A stretch of DNA of 64,000 nt, from the NCBI GenBank assembly GCA_025594325.1, contig JANHCV010000004.1:930001-994000 (forward strand), in the 5' to 3' direction. Position 1 is the stretch's first letter. Every line of letters begins with the position of its first letter. Position numbers and translations under genes: made by a program. This DNA comes from Blastocladiella emersonii ATCC 22665 (Eukaryota; Blastocladiomycota; Blastocladiomycetes; Blastocladiales; Blastocladiaceae). The notes under the pieces are model-generated. The model was not told the DNA's origin, ran no database searches, and worked only from the letters and a program-made list of their open reading frames with translations. Shown one piece after another: positions 33,069 through 43,071 of the stretch.

Positions 33069-36000
33069 ATGTCAGTCCAACCGACGGCCGTGTGTTGCCA
33101 CAAGCCGTGGGAGGACGTGGCGCGGGAGCTGCAGACGGACGCCGTGCAGGGCCTGGCGTCGTCGACGGCGGCGGTGCGGCTCGCCCAGTACGGGACCAAC
33201 GAGCTGCACGTCGGCGACGACGAGCCCTGGTACCTCAAGCTGCTCGAGCAGTTCCAGAACCCGCTCAGTTACCTGCTGCTCGCGTCGGCCGCCGTGTCGC
33301 TGCTCGTCGGCGAGTGGGACAATGCATTCAGTATCGCGCTGGTGCGTGCTGCCCGGGGGGGACTTTGTCGGATGGGAACCTGATGGACGAGTCGCTGGTA
33401 GGCTATCGCCATTGTCGCAACAGTCGCATTCGTGCAAGAGTACAAGTCCGAGCAGTCGCTGCAGGCGCTCAACACTTTGGTCCCGCACCACGCCAACGTC
33501 ATCCGGTACGCTTCATCGCATTGCACCACGCGCAAGTACCGCCAGACCAACCACAACCTCGTGTAGTGACGGCATGCCGCGGCGAATTCTCGGCACCGAC
33601 CTGGTCCCGGGCGACGTGTGCACCTTCTCGACGGGCGACCGGATCCCCGCCGACGTGCGCCTCGTCGAGGCCGTGGACCTGCAGGTCGACGAGGCTACGC
33701 TGACGGGCGAGACCAAGCCCGTGCGCAAGACGCAGATGCCGCTCGAGCGCGCGCACAAGGAGCTCGCCGTATCCGAGCGCAAGAACGTGTGCTACATGGG
33801 CACGCTCGTCAAGAACGGCTACGGCACGGGCATCGTCGTTGGGACCGCCAAGTCGACCGAGTTTGGCGCCATCTTCCTCATGATGCGCGACGTACGGCGT
33901 TGTTCTCTCCGTGTGACGCTCGCGCCACGACTGACCTCGTGTATGGACATCTAGGTCGAAGTCAAGAAGACGCCGCTGCAGCAGCGCATGGACGAGCTCG
34001 GCAATCAGTTGTCGATTGTCTCGACTGCCATCATCTTCGTCATCCTGCTCATCGGGTGGGGCCTGCAGGGCCGCTCGCTGCTCGACATGTTCACCATCAG
34101 CGTGAGTCTGGCGGTCGCTGCGATCCCCGAGGGCCTACCCGTCGTAGTCACCGTGACCCTCGCGCTCGGCGTGCTGCGTCTCGCGGAGCGCAAGGCCATC
34201 GTCAAGCGGCTCCCGTCCATTGAGACGCTGAGCTGCGTCAACGTGCTGTGCTGCGACAAGACGGGCACGCTGACGACCAACCAAATGACGGCGCAGCATA
34301 TCTGGACGCCGGCCATGCCGGAACCCGTGTCGGTACACGAGCCGTCCGGCGGCGTCCCCATCGCCGACCTCGCGGCGCGCCCGGACGTGCACGAACTCCT
34401 CGCGTGCGCGAACCTGTGCAACCACGCGCGCGTCGACCCGACGGGCCGGCTGCTCGGGCAGAGCACCGACTGCGCGCTGCTCGACCTCGCGACGCGCCAG
34501 TTCGGCCTGCCCGACCTCCGCGCGTCGGCGCACCTCGTCGCCGAGCACCCGTTCAACAGCGACCACAAGTGCATGGTGACGACGTGGCGGCTCCCCTCGG
34601 GCGCCGACCGCGTGTACATGAAGGGCGCGCTCGAGCCGGTCCTCGCAGCGTGCACGACGGTCGGGGCCGGCGGACACGTCCCGCTCGAGCCCGCGCACGT
34701 CGCGGCGATCGCGGCCGAGGTCGAGCGCATGGCGACGCGCGGGCTGCGCGTGCTCGCGCTGGCCGCGGGGAACCAAGAGGGCGACCTCGCGTTCCTCGGG
34801 CTCGTGTCGATCCACGACCCGCCGCGCGCCGGCGTCCAGGACACGGTGCGGCGGCTGCAGCACGCGGGTGTGCGCGTCATTATGATGACGGGCGACGCCG
34901 AGTCCACGGCAAGGTCGATTGCCGCGCAGGTCGGGATCGTGGGCGCGGACGAGGCGGTCAGCGGCAAGGAGATGGATCTCGGTAGTGCGGCAACTGCCGC
35001 GGCCGCGGACCAGATCGGCCGCGCGGGCGTCTTCTATCGCATGAGCCCCGCCAACAAGCTCGATGTCGTGCGCTCGCTGCAGGCCATGGGGTGCGTCGTC
35101 AGCGTGCTCGGCGACGGGGTTAACGACGCGCCCGCGCTCCGGCTCGCGGATATCGGCGTGTCCATGGGCGTCTCGGGCACCGACGTGTGCAAGGAGGCGG
35201 CCGACGTGATCCTCGTCAACGACGATCTCAGCACCCTCGTCACGGCGATTGAAGAAGGTACGGTTTGCGCGCCTCGGGGACTTCGCGGTGAACTGACTTT
35301 TGGGGGATGTGTGTAGGCAAGTCCATCTTCATGAACATCCGCAACTTCCTCAGCTTCCAGCTGTCGACGTCCATCTCGGCGCTCTCGCTCGTCGCCATTG
35401 CTACGTTTGTCGGCCTCCCGAATCCGCTTAACGCCATGCAGATCCTGTGGATCAGTACGTGACTCCGTCCCGCCGTTCTCGCTCCGTGGATACTGACGCG
35501 AGCCCGCTCTGTGTAGACATCATCATGGATGGCCCGCCAGCACAAAGTCTCGGCGTGGAGCCCGTCGACAAGGACGCGGTCGAGAACACGAGCCCAAGGC
35601 CGTCGTCGGCGCCCATCATCACGCACGAGCTCGTCGTCAAGGTGCTCACGTCGGCCGCCGTGATCGTCACGGGCACGCTGTTCGTGTACTACATGGAGCT
35701 CGTGTCGGGCGCGTCGACTGAGCATGTCACGACCATGGTACGCTCGCTCGCCTGACCCACGCGCACCAGACACTGACCCCGCGCATGAAGACCTTCTCCA
35801 TCTTCGTCATGTATGACATGTTCAACGCGCTGTCGTGCCGGTCGCTGACCAAGTCGATCTTCGAGGTCGGGTTCCTGACCAACCGCATGTTCAACTACGC
35901 GCTCGGCTTCTCGCTGCTCGGCCACCTGTGCGTCGTGTACGTGCCGCCGTTCCAGCGCATCTTCCAGACGCTCCCGCTCAGCCTCGCCGACTGGGCCCTG

Positions 36001-36156
36001 ATCCTGTCGCTGGCGTCGATCGTGTTCTGGGTCGACGAGATGCGCAAGCTTGGCGCCGGCCGCGTCGCCGACGCCGTCATGGCCCGCGTAGCCCCCGCGT
36101 GGTGGCGGAGGAGGCAGCGGCCCGCGTATAACCCGCTTGATATGCTCCACCTGTAG
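33069..36156 (+). CDS. PMR1: P-type Ca2+/Mn2+-transporting ATPase, PMR1/SPCA type
   Basis: Pumps Ca2+ and Mn2+ into the Golgi lumen. Seven exons: 33069-33341, 33402-33505, 33567-33891, 33955-35257, 35317-35454, 35517-35737, 35791-36156; total 909 aa, the usual SPCA length. Visible motifs: [11 protein letters not shown] (actuator), AAIPEGLP (ion-binding M4), CCDKTGTLT (phosphorylated Asp near residue 335), [14 protein letters not shown] and [10 protein letters not shown] (hinge). The end contains the SPCA-like [12 protein letters not shown] and SIFEVGF. Donors are mostly GTACG. The last intron (35738-35790) ends in AAG, giving TTM-TFSIF, which matches the family better than any alternative. 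Short N-terminus and lack of a calmodulin tail exclude PMCA. Confidence 0.95.
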
Positions 36157-36347
36157 TTGGTAGAGGAGCTGATGTATAATACACGCGATGGTCATTTTTG
36201 CATGACGGACCGCGACTGGTTGAAAAACGTGCTCCCTCGCGGACCAAGCCGAAACGCGGCACCGCTGGTGCGCGAGGCTCGGCCGCCCTGCCTCTCGCTT
36301 GCTCTCCTCATAAGCTCGTCGTGAAGCCGACGCAACGAAACTACACC

Positions 36348-37253
36348 ATGCAATCAACCGTCCGAGCCCGGCTCGCGCAGGCGTGCGCCTGCGCCACGCT
36401 GCGGGGCGCTGTCGTTCGCCCGTCGATCGGCGCACCGAGGCCCCTCTCAACCCACACCCTCCGCGCCTCTTCGCCAGACCCCTCGCCGTCCCCGCGCGAC
36501 CCCACGATCCGCGCCGAAGACCAGCAGCAGCGTCGCGAGCGCGAGATCAACATGGGCCGCGCGACGTGGGTGCTGCGGCACGAGCTCGACACGTTCTGCG
36601 AGTGGGGCATCTCAGACACGTCCATCTACGCGCGCGACATGCGGTTCTACGACCCGCACTCGCGCCTGCACCTGACGTCGCGCACGCAGTACCTGTGGGG
36701 CTCGCGCGCGCTGCGGTGGATCCTGGCCGCGTGGTTCGTCGACCCCCGCGTCACGCTCACCAAGATCACGCAGCACGCGCGTGCCGCGCCGGCGCGGTTG
36801 ACGAGCGGGGGCGAGGCGGGTGGAAGCGAGCCAACGCCGCCGGGCGAACCCGACGCGCCGCCGCCCGACCCGCTCCCCGCGGACCTGTGCGAGAGCGACG
36901 AGGGCGCGCTGCGCGTCGGGTTCATCTTCACGGGCCTGCCGCGGCACCGGTGGGCCATGGCCGTGATCGCCAACGCCACGGGCATGCGCGCCGACCCGTC
37001 GCGGTTCGTGTATCAGGTCGAGGGTACCAGCGTCTACACGTTCAACCGCGCCGGCCTGATCCACGCACACTGGATCGAGCGGCTCGTCCCGCGCCCGACG
37101 CTGCTCAAGTACGCGGGACCGTGGTGGCGGCAGTCTGGGCCCGCGTCCGTTGAGGAGTGGCGCGCCGGGTGGTGTTACCGGGAAGTGCCCGTCGCCGCGC
37201 GCGTGCCGTTGAGGGATGCGAAGAAGCAGCAGCGGCGGCGCGAGCACGCATAG
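36348..37253 (+). CDS. DUF2358 protein (C6orf136-like), probably mitochondrial
   Basis: Intron-free, 301 aa. The start at 36348 gives MQSTVRARLAQACACATLRG, an Arg-rich, acid-free N-terminus typical of a mitochondrial presequence, with LSTHTL near a plausible cleavage site. Residues about 70-260 match the DUF2358 pattern, an NTF2-like fold: LDTFCEWGISDTSIYARDMRFYDPHS, a middle block ALRWILAAWFVDP, FIFTGLPRHRW, and the C-terminal GLIHAHWIERLVPRP. A Pro/Gly/Glu insert splits the domain near 150-180. Function is unknown in the family. The C-terminus is basic (KKQQRRREHA). Confidence 0.8.
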   Translation: MQSTVRARLAQACACATLRGAVVRPSIGAPRPLSTHTLRASSPDPSPSPRDPTIRAEDQQQRREREINMGRATWVLRHELDTFCEWGISDTSIYARDMRFYDPHSRLHLTSRTQYLWGSRALRWILAAWFVDPRVTLTKITQHARAAPARLTSGGEAGGSEPTPPGEPDAPPPDPLPADLCESDEGALRVGFIFTGLPRHRWAMAVIANATGMRADPSRFVYQVEGTSVYTFNRAGLIHAHWIERLVPRPTLLKYAGPWWRQSGPASVEEWRAGWCYREVPVAARVPLRDAKKQQRRREHA

Positions 37254-37506
37254 TAGTACTTTCTATATATCAGTGTTCTTGACTTGACGTCGATCCTCAT
37301 GGAAGCGTGACCAACACGTTATTCCGCGACGCGTCTCCCGACCAGCCGCCGTGTCTCGCACGCGCGTCTCTCACCGCACCGCCGCCTCCGCCTTGTTCTC
37401 CTGGACTGGATCGCGAGCGAAATACACGCACCCTCCCTCTCCATCCCCCCTCCCTCCCTCATCGTCAGTACAAACCTGCAACGCAACAGCACTCACCAGC
37501 AGCACC

Positions 37507-38946
37507 ATGTCGGAAGCGAGCATTGCGCGCGCCAAGGCGCAGCTGCTGCGCGCGGACGGCGGGCAGTGGGTGCCCATGGTCGGCGGCGTGGTGCCCATCG
37601 ACATCTACCACCACTCGGCGACCCACGCGTTCCGGTTCATTGCCTACGAGCGCAACCAGTGCATCCTCAACGCCACCATCAACGGCACGGGCGCCGCGCT
37701 CGCCGCGGGCGCCGTCGCCTTCCGCGCCGTCTCGGCCTCCTTCTACCAGTACCAGGACTCGGCCGCCCGCCTCTCGCTCGGGTTCAACTTTCCCGACACG
37801 AACGAGGCCGCGGTCTTTGCCGACAAGCTCACCAAGGTGCTCGACGGGTCGTTCGTCAGGAGCCTCACGCAGCCGCCGCCCGCACCGACGCCTCCTCCCC
37901 CGCCGCCGCCGGCCCCGCCTGCGCCCGTCGCGGCACCGGTCCCCGTCGCTCCACCTGCTCCGCCGGCACCAAGCGGTCCGCCTGCCGCTCCGATCCCGCA
38001 GGCTCCCGTGGCCGCCGTCGCCGCACCCAAGCCGCCCGGCGGCAACGTCCCTCCCCCACCTCCCCCGCCGCCGCCCATGTTCTCGTCCTCCTCGCCAACG
38101 ACGGCCGAGTCGCCGTCCTCGGTCTCCAACCCGCTCGCGGCCGGGCTCGCGGCCAAGGCGGCGCAGATGCAGGCCGCCGCCGCCTCCGCTTCCGCCGTCG
38201 CGGCTCCTCCGGCCCCGCCGGCCCCGCCCGCACCGAAACCCGCTGGCGGCAGTGGCGGTCCGCCCCCGCCGCCTCCCCCGCCGCCGCCGCCCATGTTCGG
38301 GAGCAGCGCGCCAAGCTCGCCAACGACGGCCAACGACGACGACGCGGGTGTGGCGCCCTCGGGCTCGATCGCCGCGGCGCTCGGCCAGGTCAAACTGCGC
38401 AAATCCACGCCCGCGTCGTCGCCGACGGGCGGCGGGCCGCCGGGTGTCCCGCTACCGAGCTCGCCCGCCGCTCCACCTGCGGCGGCCGCAGCCGCGCCGG
38501 CGGCCAAGAAACCCGCCGCCGCGGCGTCGTCGGGGCTCAGCATGATGGAGGAGATCGCGCTGCGCGCCAAGAAGCGGCTTTCGGCGGACGCGGGCAACCC
38601 GAGCACCGCCACGGCCATGTCGCCCATCTCGCCGGGTCCCGCGTCGGCGCCTGCTGCCGGGCCTGCGGCGGTGAGCGTCACGCGCGCCGGGTCGCGCGGG
38701 CACGGGCTCGCGACCGCGTCGCCGCGCGCGAGTACGGCGAACATCGTTGCGGCGGCCGAGCGCGCGGCGGCGACGCGGGCTGCTGAGAGTGTGGTCGGTG
38801 GTGCGGGGGCGGGTGTGTCGCAGGCCACGCTCGCGGCGTGGAAAGATGAGGTCGTCGAGGCGGTCCGCACCGAGCTCCAGGCGTTCCGCGACGAGCTCAT
38901 GCGCGATCTCAACGATATGTTTCGCGCGAGCGGTGCTGGGCAGTAG
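37507..38946 (+). CDS. VASP: Ena/VASP-like actin regulator
   Basis: Intron-free, 479 aa. Residues 1-118 are an EVH1 domain (MVGGVVPIDIYHHSATHAFR, then ASFYQYQDSAARLSLGFNF). Residues about 120-280 hold proline-rich profilin/SH3-binding runs. GSIAAALGQVKLRK near 286-300 matches the VASP G-actin-binding GAB/WH2-like motif. GLSMMEEIALRAKKRLS near 343-360 sits where the F-actin-binding FAB motif belongs. Residues about 441-475 (EVVEAVRTELQAFRDELMRD) form a short C-terminal coiled coil like the VASP tetramerisation domain. The complete order EVH1-Pro-GAB-FAB-coil is present. Such proteins speed actin filament elongation in filopodia and amoeboid protrusions. Confidence 0.88.
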   Translation: MSEASIARAKAQLLRADGGQWVPMVGGVVPIDIYHHSATHAFRFIAYERNQCILNATINGTGAALAAGAVAFRAVSASFYQYQDSAARLSLGFNFPDTNEAAVFADKLTKVLDGSFVRSLTQPPPAPTPPPPPPPAPPAPVAAPVPVAPPAPPAPSGPPAAPIPQAPVAAVAAPKPPGGNVPPPPPPPPPMFSSSSPTTAESPSSVSNPLAAGLAAKAAQMQAAAASASAVAAPPAPPAPPAPKPAGGSGGPPPPPPPPPPPMFGSSAPSSPTTANDDDAGVAPSGSIAAALGQVKLRKSTPASSPTGGGPPGVPLPSSPAAPPAAAAAAPAAKKPAAAASSGLSMMEEIALRAKKRLSADAGNPSTATAMSPISPGPASAPAAGPAAVSVTRAGSRGHGLATASPRASTANIVAAAERAAATRAAESVVGGAGAGVSQATLAAWKDEVVEAVRTELQAFRDELMRDLNDMFRASGAGQ

Positions 38947-39146
38947 GTGTTGTTGTGTGTGTGGTGAGAAGAAGGAGAGGAATACATGGGATTCGATGAC
39001 GCACTGAACGTCGCGGGGTCGCGAGGGAGGTCGGCCGGCTGCCCCGTCGACCGCGACGACGACTGAGGTCGCCCTACTCTCCTCTTGATCTTGATCCACA
39101 CCACCCGCTCATGTAACTTGCCGCAACCAACCCGACCTCGACAACC

Positions 39147-41545
39147 ATGGGACCAACACGCACCCGCCGCGGGCGCACCGCCAGCGCCGACCCCGAGCCC
39201 GCCGTCGAGTCAGGGTCCGAATCGTCGAGCTCCTCGTCGTCCTCCGAGGAAGACACGCCGCCGCGCCGGTCCGCACGCGTGCAGAAACTCGCTGCTGCTG
39301 CCGCCGCCGCCTCGGCGCCCGCAACCCCCACGCGGAAGCGCAAGGCCACGCCTGCGAAGCGGAAACGAACCGCGTCGCCGGAGCCCGAGCCTGAGTCCGA
39401 GGACGAGCCGGTAGCGGCGCCGCGTAAGCGGGGGCGGCCGCCGAGTAAGTCGGCGACGCCGGCGAGTAAGAAGGCGACGCCCGCTGCGAAAAAGGCCGCG
39501 CCCGCGGCGAAGAAGGCCACGCCGGCAGCGAAACGCGCGGCGCCCGCGAAGAAGGCCGCTGCTGCCCCGGCCGAGAAGGCTGCGCCGGCCAAGAAGAAGA
39601 AGGCCGCGCCCGCGAAACGCGCTGCTCCCGCGGCTCGGACGAAAGCGGTCGTCGTCGTTCCCGCCCGCGGCTCGTCGACGTCGGGTCGCGCGAGTCGAGC
39701 TGCTGCGCGGGCTGCTGCGGCGGAGGAGCCCGAAGAGGATGGTGAAGCAGAGGAGGTCGTGGAGAGCGGACCTGAGGCGAGCGGGTCCGAGGAGGAAGAG
39801 GACGGAAGCGACGGCGAGGCGCAGCCCGGCGCGAGTGCCGAGCCGTCGGACGACGACGAGGAGGACGAGGATGCAATGGACGAGGACGCATCCGACGAGG
39901 ATGATGATGAAGAAGAAGCCGATGACGATGACGACGAGGACAGCGGCGAAGAGTACGGCCGCACGCGCACCCGCCGCGCGCTCCCGCGGAAACGCGGCGC
40001 GCTGCAGGCCTTCCGCCGCTCGCCCAACAAGTCTCGCGTCCGCACCACGAGCCCGCTGCGCGGCGCGACCAAGCGGTCCGCCGCGACGCCCTCAACTCCG
40101 TCGGGCAAGCGGCGCAAGGTCATGGCGGCGACCGAGGGCCAGGGCATCGTGCCCGCGCTCCGCCGCAAGCCGCCCGCACCCGCCAACGTCACGACGTATG
40201 TCCAGGCCAAGACGGCGCTCCACGTGTCGACGGTCCCCGAGTCGCTGCCGTGCCGCGAGAACGAGTTTGGCGAGCTGTACGCGCACCTCGACAATGCGCT
40301 GCGCGAGCAGGTCGGGACTTGTCTCTGTACGTTTCGCTTGTTCCAAGGTACTCGTGGGCGGAGACTCATCCATTCGTGTGCACCACGTAGACGTCTCGGG
40401 GGTGCCGGGTACGGGCAAGACGGCCACCTTTTTCGAGGCGCTGCGTACGCTGCAGGAAGTCGTCGACATTGGGGTACGCTCCCGCTCATTCTCTTACGCG
40501 CATCCCGACCCGAAACTGACCCGCGCGAGCGAGCGAGTAGGACCTGCCCAAGTTCAACTTTGTCGAGGTGAACGGGATGAAGGTGCTCGACCCGGCGCAG
40601 GCGTACGGCGCGCTGTGGCAGGGGATCGCGCAGGAGCGGGTCACGGACGCGCACGCGCAGGAGCTGCTGACGCGGTACTACACGGACCCGCACGCGGCGC
40701 TCGTCTCCACGGAAACCTCGGCCGCGGACCGGCGGTGCACGGTGCTCCTGCTCGACGAGCTCGACCTGCTGGTCACCAAGCGGCAGGGCGTCATGTACAA
40801 CCTGTTCGACTGGGCGCAGCTGCCGTCGTCGCGACTCGTGGTCGTCGCCATCGCCAACACCATGGACCTGCCCGAACGCATGCTCACCAAGCGCGTCGCC
40901 TCGCGCCTCGGCCTCATCCGCGTCGATTTCGCGCCCTACTCGGAGGCCCAGCTCGTCCACATCCTCCACGCGCGGCTCGGCGAGTCCGGCGCCGTCGTGT
41001 CCGACAACGCCATGACGTTCGCCGCGCGCAAGGTCGCGACCGTCAACGGCGACGCGCGGCGCCTGCTCGACGTGTGCCGGCGCGCCGTCGAGCTCGCCGA
41101 GACCGAGGCCGCGACCAAGGCGGGATCCGCGGTAACGGGTGCCGAGGTGCCCGTCACGGTGGTCGTGCAGGTGCCGCACATCAAGGCCGCGACGGACGAG
41201 ATGTACGCGTCGCCGGTCGCACACTACCTGCGCACGGGCGCGAGCTACCTGCAGAAGCTCGTGGTCGCGGTGCTCGTGGCGGCGCAGCGGCGCACGGGCC
41301 TGCGCGAGATCGATGTCGACGACGTGATGGGCGTCGCGCGCGAGGCGGCGGTGCTCGCGGGGAAGCCCCTGCCCGACGCGGGCGATTTCGTCGTCCCGCG
41401 TACGCTCGCGGCGCTCGCGTCGCTCGGGGCGGTCCTCTACGACCCGCGCGGCGGCGTCGCCCAGCTCAACTCCTCGGAGCAGGACGCGGTCCACGCGCTC
41501 AAGAAGGACGCGGCGCTGTACAAGCTCGCCACGCGCGATCGGTAG
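39147..41545 (+). CDS. ORC1: Origin recognition complex subunit 1 (AAA+ ATPase)
   Basis: Replication-origin licensing ATPase. Exons: 39147-40326, 40391-40473, 40541-41545 (introns 64 and 67 nt, GTACGT and GTACGC donors), total 755 aa. The N-terminal 280 residues are disordered: an AT-hook (RKRGRPPSK), a histone-H1-like Lys/Ala/Pro repeat region, then a long acidic block. No BAH domain is visible. The AAA+ part begins LPCRENEFGELYAHL; Walker A is GVPGTGKT near 398-405, Walker B LLLDELDLL near 488, sensor-1 AIANTMDLPERML. The C-terminal winged-helix region runs from about 620. Pairing of Walker A with DELD and the YVSGVPGTGKT context fits Orc1 better than Cdc6, which remains the alternative. 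Confidence 0.88.
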
Positions 41546-41925
41546 CGGTGCGGTGGTGGAGTAATGAATGAACGACTCGATTGCTTGCTGAGCCAGCTGT
41601 CTTTCCGTGAGCGACGTGACGGTCTCAGCCTCGAAGCGGGCCCACGCGGGCGGCGCGGCGCGACGAGCGACGCGTCGCGTTTCACGTCGGTCTCTCCGCC
41701 ATCTGAGACCCCTTCCGGGCCCGCCAGCCCTGACCCTTCGGGGTACACCCTTGCCTGAGTAAGCGTGGCCGCTCGCTGGGTGACCGCCGTGGGCCCGCGC
41801 CCGCTCGCGCCGACACGGTCGCCCTCCGCCGCGGCGGTGAATCCCGCTCTCTCTCCCGCTCTCGCGACGATACCTCGTCGACCCACCCTCAGTCCACGCA
41901 ACGTAATCAGCAACCACCCACCACC
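41546..41925. other. Promoter-containing spacer upstream of the hairpin membrane-protein gene
   Basis: The 380-bp spacer contains the ORC1 3' flank and pyrimidine-rich sequence (CTCTCTCCCGCTCTCGC near 41850) shortly before the next start. No gene or RNA is visible. Confidence 0.5.
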
Positions 41926-42629
41926 ATGTCCATGCAGGCGCGCTCCACCGGCTACGGCTACCCGACGGCCTCGGCGCCCGCCGACTACCCGTCCATCACA
42001 AGCATCAAGGACTCGATCACCGCGCCCGTGTCGCGCGCCGCCAACACCCTCTCCGCCTACACGGCGCCCATCACCGACACGGTCTGGTCGTGGTCCAGCG
42101 TGCTCCTCGACACGGCCCGTGTCTACTGGAACGGGTACGCGCGCGCTCATCTTCTTGACTTGTGGCCGCTTGCTCACATCAGACTCCCTCCGTCCCGCAC
42201 AGCTACCCGGCCCTGCGCGCCTTCACCTACGCGTTTGGCGCGCTGACGGCCATCCCGAACCTCATCTTCCTCACGTACGCGGCCATCTCGTTCGGGATCG
42301 TGGCGACCATCGCGACGGTCGGCGTGCTCGTCGTCGAGGGCGGGATCCTCGGGTTCGGGCTCCTGTTCCTCGGGCCCATTTTGTTCCTCTCCTTCTGGAT
42401 CGCGCTCGGCGGTGTGGCCCTCTTCACGGCGCTGTTCTACGGCCTGCGCGCGACCTCGATCACGCTCGGCACGACGCAGGAGTCCTTCACGGGCAACACG
42501 GGCATCATCGGCGGCGGTGTCGGGCTCGCCAAGAACGCGGCCGCCACCACGGCCGACCTCATGGAGAAGGCCGAGTCGTTTGTCGTCGGCCGCGAGGGCC
42601 TGCCGCCGCTCGTCTCGGGCCGCGTCTGA
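41926..42629 (+). CDS. Small membrane-hairpin protein, LDAF1/promethin-like
   Basis: Exon 1 is 41926-42134 and exon 2 42203-42629; the 68-nt intron (GTACGC...CACAG) is phase 2, total 211 aa. The first 75 residues are polar with Tyr/Ser/Pro. Residues about 85-155 are a long hydrophobic block with Gly/Pro breaks (IPNLIFLTYAAISFGIVAT, GILGFGLLFLGPILFLSFW), consistent with two or more hairpins. The C-terminus is Gly/Ala-rich and amphipathic. Architecture resembles lipid-droplet assembly factor LDAF1/promethin and yeast Ldo proteins, which partner with seipin. No diagnostic motif is visible, so the assignment is tentative. Confidence 0.6.
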
Positions 42630-43071
42630 GCCGTGACCGTTTGTGTGTCGCTCGAGCGCGCGCCAACCGCGCTGCATCGCCCATTATGTATCACTATCCA
42701 TCCCCATGATCGTCTGATCTAATTCATTCTGCCATTTCGAATACCGCCTCGTTCCCGCTCGAGCTTGAGTGTGTCGTCGAACGGGAGCGACCTGAAACGC
42801 GACGCGACTGAGGTGGCTCGGCTCGCTCGAAGCTGCGCCACCCAAGTCACCTGGGACCCTCCGGCCCTGCATATATTCATCTCGTCTCCCCTCGTCTCCC
42901 CTCGACAAATGAGCAGCTCGACGAGTCCTGCCGACCCGCTGCGCTAGAGAAATGCACACGGACGAGACTGGCTATAAAATGCGGCCCAGCCCCCGCTGTC
43001 CTCCAGCTCTTGCTCTCCACACCCTTCGACAAGACTCTCTCATCGCAGACTCTGTTCCCCATACGACCACC
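42630..43071. other. Promoter region of the low-complexity protein gene
   Basis: The 442-bp spacer holds a 10-nt tandem repeat (CTCGTCTCCC twice at 42881-42900) and a canonical TATA box (annotated separately) 99 bp upstream of the next ATG. The composition is less GC-rich than in neighbouring spacers. No gene is visible. Confidence 0.6.
42973..42979 (+). promoter_or_regulatory. TATA box of the gene starting at 43072
   Basis: The plus strand reads GGCTATAAAATGCGG, a textbook TATAAAA. It lies 99 bp before the ATG, leaving room for a transcription start about 30 bp downstream and a 60-70 nt leader. Confidence 0.7.

Noticed and set aside
39074-41917. 947-codon minus-strand frame opposite ORC1
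   Set aside because: Shadow of ORC1, with Ser runs mirroring acidic codon runs.
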